From Chelativorans xinjiangensis (GTDB lineage: Bacteria > Pseudomonadota > Alphaproteobacteria > Rhizobiales > Rhizobiaceae): a stretch of DNA of 64,000 nucleotides. Under the pieces are notes generated by a model. That model was not told where the DNA came from, made no database searches, and saw nothing but the letters and a program-made list of their open reading frames with translations. Positions 25,885-32,587 of the stretch are shown here, piece by piece. The stretch is from NCBI RefSeq assembly GCF_009812055.1, contig NZ_WQNH01000023.1:1-64000 (forward strand), read 5' to 3'. The position numbers were made by a program, and so were the translations under genes. Position 1 is the stretch's first letter, and each line of letters opens with the position of its first letter.

Positions 25885-26391
25885 TCAAAGGATATCCAAG
25901 ACGAAAGGCGTTCCCTCGTAGGCTTCCGTGCCTCGACCGATGGCGCGGATCGCTTCGACCATGCGGCCGCGCCGGTCAAGGATCTGGTCGGCGAAGGAGA
26001 CGATGCGGATGTTGGGCGTAGCGGACGGCGCGCGGCGGCGGAGTTCCCGGGCAAGCTCCATCTCGTCATGGTCGGGCTGGAGTGCGGCGGCGATGGAATA
26101 GGCAGCGGCTGTCGAGCGGCTGATGCCGGCGTGGCAATGCACCACCATCGGCGCCCTGCGGTCCCAGGACTGGGCGAAGTCGAGAAGCGTTTCAACATGC
26201 GCCCGCGACGGCGCGACCAGCCCCGGCATTTCCTCGACAATATCGTGCATGGCGATGTGCAGGCAGCAGGACGGGTCGAGATGGGCGGGCCGCGGAGGCT
26301 CGGCCTCAAGGGAAAGAAGCGAGATGAGATGGGTCGCGTTGGTCGCTTCCAGCGTTGCGGCAAGCTGGGAAAGGGGCGTGACGTGGATCAT
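25885..26391 (-). CDS. Protein tyrosine/dual-specificity phosphatase-like protein
   Basis: A 168-residue protein with the Cys-based phosphatase signature HCHAGISRS (CX5R) around residue 86. Upstream ISLLSLEAEPPRP and downstream LQPDHDEMELARELRR fit the small DSP-like fold. Its ATG overlaps the cobC stop by four bases (ATGA), so it is co-transcribed with a cobalamin gene. A phosphatase for a phosphorylated corrinoid-pathway intermediate is conceivable, but the family has protein and lipid substrates too, and no role in B12 synthesis is established. Confidence 0.85.
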   Translation of the reverse strand: MIHVTPLSQLAATLEATNATHLISLLSLEAEPPRPAHLDPSCCLHIAMHDIVEEMPGLVAPSRAHVETLLDFAQSWDRRAPMVVHCHAGISRSTAAAYSIAAALQPDHDEMELARELRRRAPSATPNIRIVSFADQILDRRGRMVEAIRAIGRGTEAYEGTPFVLDIL

Positions 26392-27434
26392 TGCGGTTGT
26401 CCTGCGGCTTTCCGCCAGCGGCGGAGCGATTGCGCCAGCCGGTGGAATTCTCCGTCTCCTCCAGGCAATCCTATACGCAGTGCGTGTGGATCGGCACGGA
26501 AATTGCGCACCAGGATCCCGTCCTTGCCGAGCGACCGGAAGAGGCTTGCCGCATCAACCGTCCGCAGGAAACGGAAGAGCGGCGTGCCGCCGGCGGCGGT
26601 GAGGCCGTTTTCAGCCAGCAGCGTATCGAGATCCAATGCTTGCCGGGTGAGGCGCTCGCGCATTTCCGCCTGCCATGGGAGATCGGCAAGGGCGCTCCGG
26701 CCGATTTCGAGCGCCGGCCCGCTGACCGCCCAGGGGCCGAGGCGGGCTCGCAGGATGTCCGCGGTTGGCTGGGCGGCAAGGGCAAAGCCGAGCCTGATGC
26801 CGGCGAGCCCGAAGAACTTGCCGAAGGAGCGCAGCACGACGATGCCGTCGGCTTCCACATCGCCGTCCAGTGCCTCAGTGCGCGGTCCGACATCCATGAA
26901 GGCCTCGTCGACGACCAGAAGGCCGCCCTTTGCCCGCATATGCGCTGCCAGATGCAGAAGGTCGGTACGCGCGGTAACGTGGCCGTCGGGATTATTCGGA
27001 TTGACGACGACGGCGAGGTCAGCGTCGTAGAGTGCCCTGAAATCGGAGACCTCAGCCACATCATGTCCGGCAATGGCGGCGGCGCGCCTGTGTTCTGCGT
27101 AGGTGGGCGACAACACGGCCGCCTTACCCCCGGCGGCGAGGCCCGCCACCAACGGCAGAAGGATCTGCGTACCGGGTGCGGCGGCGACGTTCATAGCGTC
27201 CGGGGCGCCGTAGGCCTCAACCGCAGCATCCATGAGGGCTTGAAGCTGTGCTTGCTCCGGCAGGCGCTGGAAGGCGCTGGCGGATATATCTGAAAGCGGA
27301 TAGGGATGCGGATTGATGCCCGTGGAAAGATCGAGCCAGGGCTTCGGCGCACCGGGGAAGAGCGCCTCCGCGCGCAAAAGACTGCCGCCGTGATCGGTCA
27401 CTTCCTTTGCCGGATCGTCCCTAAGCAATGCCAT
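26388..27434 (-). CDS. cobC: Threonine-phosphate decarboxylase / aminotransferase-like CobC
   Basis: A 348-residue PLP enzyme of the histidinol-phosphate aminotransferase fold. Seen: STGINPHPYPLSDI, NPNNPDGHVT, VVDEAFMDVGP and the PLP lysine in SFGKFFGLAGIRLG. It makes (R)-1-amino-2-propanol O-2-phosphate from L-threonine phosphate, the linker of the nucleotide loop. Salmonella calls this enzyme CobD; the name CobC follows the aerobic pathway. The start codon shares CATG (27432-27435) with the divergent cobD start, so there is no intergenic region. Confidence 0.93.
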   Translation of the reverse strand: MALLRDDPAKEVTDHGGSLLRAEALFPGAPKPWLDLSTGINPHPYPLSDISASAFQRLPEQAQLQALMDAAVEAYGAPDAMNVAAAPGTQILLPLVAGLAAGGKAAVLSPTYAEHRRAAAIAGHDVAEVSDFRALYDADLAVVVNPNNPDGHVTARTDLLHLAAHMRAKGGLLVVDEAFMDVGPRTEALDGDVEADGIVVLRSFGKFFGLAGIRLGFALAAQPTADILRARLGPWAVSGPALEIGRSALADLPWQAEMRERLTRQALDLDTLLAENGLTAAGGTPLFRFLRTVDAASLFRSLGKDGILVRNFRADPHALRIGLPGGDGEFHRLAQSLRRWRKAAGQPQ

Positions 27435-28401
27435 GTTCGTTCTTCTAGCCTTCCTGTCGCTCGTGATCGAACTGGCGCTCGGTTATCCGGATCGCCTGTT
27501 TCGCGCGGTCGGCCATCCGGTCGCGTGGATGGGCCGGCTGATCGGCTTTCTCGACCGGACGCTCAACCGGCAGGATTGGACGTTGCGAAGCCGCCGTGCC
27601 GGTGGCGTGGTGGCACTCTGCGTCCTGGTGGCGGTCGCGGGTGGGGTTGGGTGGGCACTGCAATCGCTGCTGGGCGCTGGTGCCGGCCTCCTTGTCACGG
27701 CGCTCTTCGCCAGTTCGCTCATTGCCCAGCGCAGCCTTGCATCGCACGTCGAGGCCGTTGCATCGGCGCTCGAGACCGAGGGGCTGGAAGCCGGGCGCCG
27801 GGCCGTCTCGATGATCGTCGGCCGTGACACGGCGGTGCTCGATGAGGCAGGGGTCTCCCGCGCGGCCATTGAAAGCCTTTCCGAAAACTTCTCCGACGGC
27901 GTGGTGGCGCCGGCTTTCTGGCTGGCGGTTTTTGGACTGCCGGGCGCGCTCGCCTACAAGGCCGTCAACACCGCTGACAGCATGATCGGCCATCGCACGC
28001 CGCGGCACGCGGCCTTTGGCTGGGCGGCGGCGCGTTTCGACGATCTCGTAAACTTGCCCGCTTCGCGTCTGACGGCACTGCTGATCGTAGCGGCGGCGTG
28101 GGTTACGGGGGCGGGCTCGGCGGCGAAAGCGTGGAGCGCCGTGCAGCGCGACGCGGGGCGGCACCGTTCGCCCAACGCCGGGTGGCCGGAGGCTGCCATG
28201 GCGGGTGCACTGGGGCTGGCACTCGCGGGGCCGCGCAACTATGGCGGCGTGCTGGTCGACGACGCGCTGATGGGAGAGGGCGGGCGGCGCGAGGCCATGG
28301 CGGCCGACATCCGCCGCGCGCTGCGCCTCTATAGGGCCGCCGATGCAATTCTGATCGCGCTCATGGGCGTCGTGGCGGGGCTTCTCTTTCTGCATGGCTG
28401 A
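27433..28401 (+). CDS. cobD: Adenosylcobinamide-phosphate synthase (CobD/CbiB)
   Basis: A 322-residue membrane protein. It opens with a hydrophobic helix and the family motif ALGYPDRLFRAVGHPVAWMG, and contains SLSENFSDGVVAPAFWLAVF, YKAVNTADSMIGHRTPR and RDAGRHRSPNAGWPEAAMAG, all highly typical of CbiB. It joins aminopropanol (phosphate) to adenosylcobyric acid. Its ATG at 27433 interlocks with the cobC start on the other strand. It converges on cobO with 18 bases between stops. Confidence 0.95.
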   Translation: MFVLLAFLSLVIELALGYPDRLFRAVGHPVAWMGRLIGFLDRTLNRQDWTLRSRRAGGVVALCVLVAVAGGVGWALQSLLGAGAGLLVTALFASSLIAQRSLASHVEAVASALETEGLEAGRRAVSMIVGRDTAVLDEAGVSRAAIESLSENFSDGVVAPAFWLAVFGLPGALAYKAVNTADSMIGHRTPRHAAFGWAAARFDDLVNLPASRLTALLIVAAAWVTGAGSAAKAWSAVQRDAGRHRSPNAGWPEAAMAGALGLALAGPRNYGGVLVDDALMGEGGRREAMAADIRRALRLYRAADAILIALMGVVAGLLFLHG

Positions 28402-28419
28402 TGAGCCTGTGGGGGATGG

Positions 28420-29034
28420 CTAGAACTCGACACCCTTCTGCGCCTTCACGCCGGCGGAGAAGTGATGCTTCACCTGTCCCATCTCGGTCACCAGATCGGC
28501 GGCTTCGACGAGTTGGGGCTTGGCGTTGCGGCCGGTCACCACCACGTGGAGACCGGCTCTTCTCGCCTTGAGTGCCCTCACCACCGCGTCCAGATCGAGA
28601 TAGTCGTAGCGCAGCGCGATGTTGAGCTCGTCGAGGATGACGAGGCCGAAGGAAGGCTCCGCCATCAGTTCCAGCGCCTTCCGCCACGCCCGCTCGGCGG
28701 CCGCGATGTCGCGCTTGAGGTCTTGCGTCTCCCAGGTGAAGCCTTCGCCCATCGAATGCCACTCCACCTGGTCGCCGAAGCGCTTGAGCGCGTCCTTCTC
28801 GCCGGTATGCCAGGCGCCCTTGATGAACTGCACGATGCCGACGCGCCGGCCATGGCCGAGCATGCGGAGCGCCAGGCCGAAGGCGGCGGTGGACTTGCCC
28901 TTGCCAGGCCCCGTATTGACGATCAGGAGGCCCTTTTCGACGTTCTTGTCGGCCACCTCGGCATCCTGCACGGCCTTGCGTTTGGCCATCTTGGCCTTAT
29001 GGCGTTCGGCTTCACGGTCTTCGATCTCGCGCAT
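28420..29034 (-). CDS. cobO: Cob(I)yrinic acid a,c-diamide adenosyltransferase
   Basis: A 204-residue CobA/CobO/BtuR-type adenosyltransferase. The nucleotide loop is NTGPGKGKSTAAFGLALR, followed by VGIVQFIKGAWHTGE, LVILDELNIALRYDYL and VVVTGRNAKPQLVEAADLVTEM. It attaches the adenosyl group to the reduced corrinoid. One base separates its ATG from the cobU stop, in the operon read leftward from the riboswitch at 30625-30792. Confidence 0.95.
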   Translation of the reverse strand: MREIEDREAERHKAKMAKRKAVQDAEVADKNVEKGLLIVNTGPGKGKSTAAFGLALRMLGHGRRVGIVQFIKGAWHTGEKDALKRFGDQVEWHSMGEGFTWETQDLKRDIAAAERAWRKALELMAEPSFGLVILDELNIALRYDYLDLDAVVRALKARRAGLHVVVTGRNAKPQLVEAADLVTEMGQVKHHFSAGVKAQKGVEF

Positions 29035-29035
29035 G

Positions 29036-29551
29036 TCACTTCACCTTCATCGGCAGGCCGGCGACCATGAAGACGACGCTGTCGGCCTCTGCCGCCACCA
29101 TCTGGTTGAGTTTGCCCGCCGCGTCCCGGAATTGCCTCGCCATCGCATTGTCCGGTACGATGCCAAGGCCGACCTCATTGGAAACGAGGACCCAGGGCCC
29201 GCGCGGGCGCTTGAGAGTGTCGATCAACTGTTGGCATTTCGCCCCCACGTCATCCCCGGCGAGCATCACGTTGGTCAGCCACAGCGTCAGGCAATCCACC
29301 AGAACCGGCTCTCCCTCAGCGGTCCCGGCAAGGACCTCCGCAAGTTCCAGCGGCGCTTCGAGGACCGTCCAGCGCTCGTCGCGCCGGGCGCGATGCTCCG
29401 CGATCCGCGCCTGCATTTCCGCGTCGAAGGCCTCTGCCGTGGCGATGTAGGTCCACGGCGGCGGAGAGGCTGCCACCAGCGCCTCGGCGTGGCGGCTCTT
29501 GCCGGAGCGCGCCCCGCCGAGGACGAAGGTCAATTGGCGGCCGTCAGGCAA
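29036..29551 (-). CDS. cobU: Adenosylcobinamide kinase / guanylyltransferase (CobU, CobP)
   Basis: About 171 residues. The N-terminal P-loop is VLGGARSGKSRHAE, then YIATAEAFDAEMQARI, VDCLTLWLTNVML and VSNEVGLGIVP, all diagnostic of CobU. It phosphorylates adenosylcobinamide and transfers GMP. No ATG lies at a sensible place; the TTG at 29551, overlapping the cbtA stop by 8 bases, gives the usual length of about 170-180 residues, though TTG at 29533 is possible. Confidence 0.92.
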   Translation of the reverse strand: MPDGRQLTFVLGGARSGKSRHAEALVAASPPPWTYIATAEAFDAEMQARIAEHRARRDERWTVLEAPLELAEVLAGTAEGEPVLVDCLTLWLTNVMLAGDDVGAKCQQLIDTLKRPRGPWVLVSNEVGLGIVPDNAMARQFRDAAGKLNQMVAAEADSVVFMVAGLPMKVK

Positions 29552-30278
29552 GGCTGTTCTGCGGCGTGCCGAGGGGCCCGGAAAACCGTGCGCGCACGAA
29601 GCCCATGGCGGCACCAAGCACCAGCCAGAACAGGAGGTTGGTGACCGTCACGGCCACCACGAAGCGCTGGTGCAGGTCGGCCGGAACCGGCGTCTCGTGG
29701 GTTGCCGGCTGTGGTGCGCCGACGGCATGCGGCGCCACGATCAGCGCAACGCCCAGCACGGCGAGCAACACCGAACGGCCGAACACGATCAGGGCAAGCC
29801 CGGCCGCCGTGGCGCCGACCGTGGCGATCCACCATACCTGCCTCGCGAAAAGGTCGGCCGCCGGCATGGCGGGGAGTTCCGGAGGCAGGCCGAGCCCCGG
29901 CGCCAGCGTGAAGACGGCAAAGCCGGCGAAGCCCCAGACGACGCCTTGCCGCCAGCCCGCAATGCCGCCGGCGATCTCCGAGGCGGCGACGAGCAGCAGA
30001 CCGAAGCCGATGCCCGTCACGACGTTGGCAAGGACGGTGTAGAAGGTGCGCTCCGCTCCGTCAGCCGGAGCCCAGGCCTCTTCGTCGTGGTGGTGGTCGG
30101 CAGCTGCGCCTTCGCCGTGATCGTGGGCGCCGTGATCATGGGCGGGCGCGGCGGCTTCGTAGGTTTCGGCCTGAAGGATCAGCGGAACGGTGAAGAAGCT
30201 TTGCAGCCCCGTCATGACGATGCCGGCGAAAAGCCCGGCGATGGCGGCAAGGAACACCGCGTTTCTGAAAACGGACAT
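29544..30278 (-). CDS. cbtA: CbtA family cobalt transporter subunit
   Basis: A 244-residue membrane protein with about five or six helices and a histidine-rich loop (HDHGAHDHGEG then DHHHDEE) near residues 45-68 that would bind cobalt. The ATG at 30278 has GAGG upstream; the in-frame extension from 30332 is leader sequence. Riboswitch-linked CbtAB pairs are predicted cobalt importers. It follows cbtB in the same transcript. Confidence 0.9.
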   Translation of the reverse strand: MSVFRNAVFLAAIAGLFAGIVMTGLQSFFTVPLILQAETYEAAAPAHDHGAHDHGEGAAADHHHDEEAWAPADGAERTFYTVLANVVTGIGFGLLLVAASEIAGGIAGWRQGVVWGFAGFAVFTLAPGLGLPPELPAMPAADLFARQVWWIATVGATAAGLALIVFGRSVLLAVLGVALIVAPHAVGAPQPATHETPVPADLHQRFVVAVTVTNLLFWLVLGAAMGFVRARFSGPLGTPQNSLA

Positions 30279-30396
30279 GGATTCGACCTCTGCTTGAAGT
30301 TTTGGTCCGAAAGGCGGCGGCCTTTCGGTCATGGATCATGCAAGTCGTGACCAGACGAATCGCGGCAGCGAAACAGCGGTCAGCAGGGGGCGTGAT

Positions 30397-30573
30397 CTAG
30401 TGGCAGGGGAAAGCCATGGAATGGCGATAGTCGTGTCCGGCGTTGTGGACGACGTCCATCTGCGCAAAGCCGGAAACTGCGATGATGAAGACGCCGAGCA
30501 GCCCGGTCATGAGAAGCGGGAGAACGCGCGATTTTGCGGATTCGAGCGCGCCAAAGGTCGTGGATGTAGTCAT
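30397..30573 (-). CDS. cbtB: CbtB family cobalt transporter subunit
   Basis: A 58-residue single-helix protein: a helix LPLLMTGLLGVFIIAVSGFA followed by a His-containing tail (VVHNAGHDYRHSMAFPCH) typical of CbtB. The ATG at 30573 has GAGGA 8 bases upstream. First gene downstream of the minus-strand cobalamin riboswitch. Partner of CbtA. Confidence 0.92.
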   Translation of the reverse strand: MTTSTTFGALESAKSRVLPLLMTGLLGVFIIAVSGFAQMDVVHNAGHDYRHSMAFPCH

Positions 30574-30624
30574 GTTCAAATCCTCTACCCTCCACCCGAG
30601 GGCTCTTGCGGTTTCGTCTCGTCG

Positions 30625-30792
30625 TAGGCAGGTCTCCTGGCTCGCGGGTCTTCACTTGGCCCGCCTTCCCGAAGCGAAATGCTCCAGTGGCTCTTGGGCG
30701 CAAGCTCGCCGCTCACAGTTGCGGGGGCAGCCGCGGATCGGGGCAAAAAGCCCTTACCGCGTTCCCTCTTTTCGTCCCCGAAGGGAACCGAC
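30625..30792 (-). ncRNA. Cobalamin riboswitch controlling cbtBA-cobU-cobO
   Basis: On the minus strand the core runs GCTGCCCCCGCAACTGT (around 30717-30733) and ends in the B12 box AGCCAGGAGACCTGCC at 30627-30642. The 5' part has GGTTCCCTTCGGGGA and the GGTAAGGGC element. It lies about 52 bases before the cbtB ATG. High adenosylcobalamin is expected to shut down cobalt import and late assembly genes. Confidence 0.95.
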
Positions 30793-30802
30793 GACAGGGC
30801 CG

Positions 30803-30830
30803 ACCTTAAACGAAATGCGCGCCGGGACAA
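30803..30830 (-). promoter_or_regulatory. Possible promoter of the cbtB transcript
   Basis: Read on the minus strand, TTGTCC and TAAGGT are 16 bases apart immediately upstream of the riboswitch. Match to the sigma-70 pattern is only fair. Confidence 0.3.
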
Positions 30831-30847
30831 GACGAAATTATCCTGCG

Positions 30848-30876
30848 TTGACAGCATAGCCGCTGCCCCTCTAAAT
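30848..30876 (+). promoter_or_regulatory. Sigma-70-like promoter of the rightward cob operon
   Basis: TTGACA at 30848-30853 and CTAAAT at 30871-30876 are 17 bases apart and sit a few bases before the plus-strand riboswitch. CTAAAT is close to the CTATAT -10 favoured in rhizobia. Confidence 0.6.
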
Positions 30877-30882
30877 GGTCGG

Positions 30883-31060
30883 CGACGGTCTTCCATCCGC
30901 CAGGGTGGGAGCTAAGAGGGAATGCGGTGCGCCTTCGGGCAATTCCGCAGCTGTCCCCGCAACTGTAGTCGGAGAGCTCTCCGCCACACGCCACTGAAGC
31001 CGGGTGCTTCGGGAAGGCGGCGGCAGGGCGACGATCCGTAAGCCAGGAGACCTGCCGTCA
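30883..31060 (+). ncRNA. Cobalamin riboswitch controlling DUF1636-cobW-cobN operon
   Basis: Plus-strand core: GCAGCTGTCCCCGCAACTGT around 30947-30966 and the B12 box AGCCAGGAGACCTGCC at 31041-31056. The 5' portion (GGTCTTCCATCC, AGGGAATGCGGTG) fits the family. The aptamer ends about 50 bases before the proposed start of the DUF1636 gene, so control of translation or early termination is expected. Confidence 0.95.
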
Positions 31061-31111
31061 CGAAACTTAATCCTGACCGCCCGGCGGGTGACCCGGGCAA
31101 AGGACGTGACC

Positions 31112-31549
31112 TTGGCTGACGGCTTACCAGATCGGGCGGACTCCCTCTCAATAGACGCTTCCGGCGATGCCGACCGAATCAGTCCGGTCACCGTCGTCGT
31201 GTGCAGTTCCTGCCGCCGCTCCACCGACCCCGAGGAACTGCCACGCCCCGGCGCGTTGCTTGCCAGGAGCACGGTAGAAGCCGCGGAAGGCGCCGATGTG
31301 CGTGTGCGCCAGGTCGCCTGCCTCGGCAACTGCAAGCGGGGCTTGAGCGCGGCGATCCTGCGCGAGGGGTCGTGGAGCTATGTCTTCGGCGAGCTTGAGC
31401 CCCACAGCGGGCCGGATCTTATCGCCGGAGCCGAACTCTTCGCCAATTCGAGCGATGGTTTCATGCCGTTTCGGCAGCGTCCGGAATCGTTGAAGCGTGG
31501 CCTTATCGCGCGCATCCCCACAACCGACAGCCTGAAGGAGGTCCCATGA
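31112..31549 (+). CDS. DUF1636 family metal-binding protein
   Basis: About 145 residues. Two cysteine pairs, VVVCSSCRRS and VACLGNCKRGLS, resemble the thioredoxin-like ferredoxin fold of DUF1636, a family found with cobalt/cobalamin genes. The start must lie after the riboswitch; TTG at 31112 is chosen because AAAGGA lies 8 bases upstream, with GTG at 31106 as an alternative. Its stop overlaps the cobW ATG (ATGA). A role in handling cobalt or an iron-sulfur cluster is inference. Confidence 0.82.
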   Translation: MADGLPDRADSLSIDASGDADRISPVTVVVCSSCRRSTDPEELPRPGALLARSTVEAAEGADVRVRQVACLGNCKRGLSAAILREGSWSYVFGELEPHSGPDLIAGAELFANSSDGFMPFRQRPESLKRGLIARIPTTDSLKEVP

Positions 31550-32583
31550 CCGTTTCGTTCGACCGCGTTCCCTGTACCGTCGTGACGGGCTTCCTGGGAG
31601 CCGGCAAGACGACCCTTATCCGCAACGTGCTGGAGCGCGCGAACGGGAAGCGCATCGCCATCATCGTCAACGAGTTCGGCGATGTCGGCATCGACGGCGA
31701 AATTCTGAGGAACTGCGGCATCGAAGGCTGCGCGGACGATGACGTTCTGGAACTTGCAAACGGCTGCATCTGCTGCACGGTTGCCGACGATTTCGTGCCG
31801 GCGCTTGACAAGATCCTGTCGCGCGATCCCAAGGTCGATCACATCCTTATCGAGACCTCCGGCCTGGCGCTGCCCAAGCCGCTGGTGCAGGCCTTCAACT
31901 GGCCGAACGTCAAGAACCGCGTCACCGTCGACGGCGTGGTGGCGGTGGTGGACGGGCCGGCGCTGGCGGACGGACAAGTTGCCGCCGATTTGGAGGCGCT
32001 GGAGCGGCAGCGCGCCGCCGACGCGTCGCTCGACCACGACGATCCGGTCGAGGAGGTGTTCGAGGATCAGGTCGCCTGCGCCGATCTCGTCATCCTGTCC
32101 AAGGCGGATCTTCTGGATGAGCAGGCGCTTGCCCGAGCCATGGGCGCGATGGCCGGCCATCTCTCGGACGCCGTCAAGGTCGTGCATGGGATGAACGGCA
32201 ATGTCGATCCGGGCGTGCTTCTCGGTCTCGGCCTTGCCGTCGAGGACGATATCGAGAACCGCAAGACCCACCATGACGGCGTGCTCGACCACGAACATGA
32301 CGATTTCGACACCTTCGTCATCGAGCTGCCGGCGGTCGCCAACCCCGATGAACTGGCGCGCAAGGTGGCACTCGCGGCGGAAGCGGAAAATGTGTTGCGC
32401 CTGAAGGGCTTCGCGCATGTGGAAGGCAAGCCGATGCGGCTTCTCGTCCAGGCCGTCGGCCCGCGCGTGACGCATCACTACGACCGTCCCTGGAAGGCAG
32501 AAGAAGCGCCGTCGACGCGCCTCGTCGTCATTGGCCTCAAGGGCCTCGACCGGGCGGCGGTCGAGAAGCTTCTGGCGGCATGA
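31546..32583 (+). CDS. cobW: CobW, GTP-dependent metallochaperone for cobalamin synthesis
   Basis: A 345-residue COG0523 GTPase. P-loop TGFLGAGKTT near residue 14, the metal-binding NGCICCTV (CxCC) near residue 75, guanine motif SKAD, and a His/Asp-rich insertion THHDGVLDHEHDDFD near residue 240 before the C-terminal CobW_C domain. It likely delivers Co2+ to the CobN-type chelatase. Four-base overlap with the gene before it; cobN starts 4 bases after its stop. Confidence 0.95.
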   Translation: MTVSFDRVPCTVVTGFLGAGKTTLIRNVLERANGKRIAIIVNEFGDVGIDGEILRNCGIEGCADDDVLELANGCICCTVADDFVPALDKILSRDPKVDHILIETSGLALPKPLVQAFNWPNVKNRVTVDGVVAVVDGPALADGQVAADLEALERQRAADASLDHDDPVEEVFEDQVACADLVILSKADLLDEQALARAMGAMAGHLSDAVKVVHGMNGNVDPGVLLGLGLAVEDDIENRKTHHDGVLDHEHDDFDTFVIELPAVANPDELARKVALAAEAENVLRLKGFAHVEGKPMRLLVQAVGPRVTHHYDRPWKAEEAPSTRLVVIGLKGLDRAAVEKLLAA

Positions 32584-32587
32584 GACG

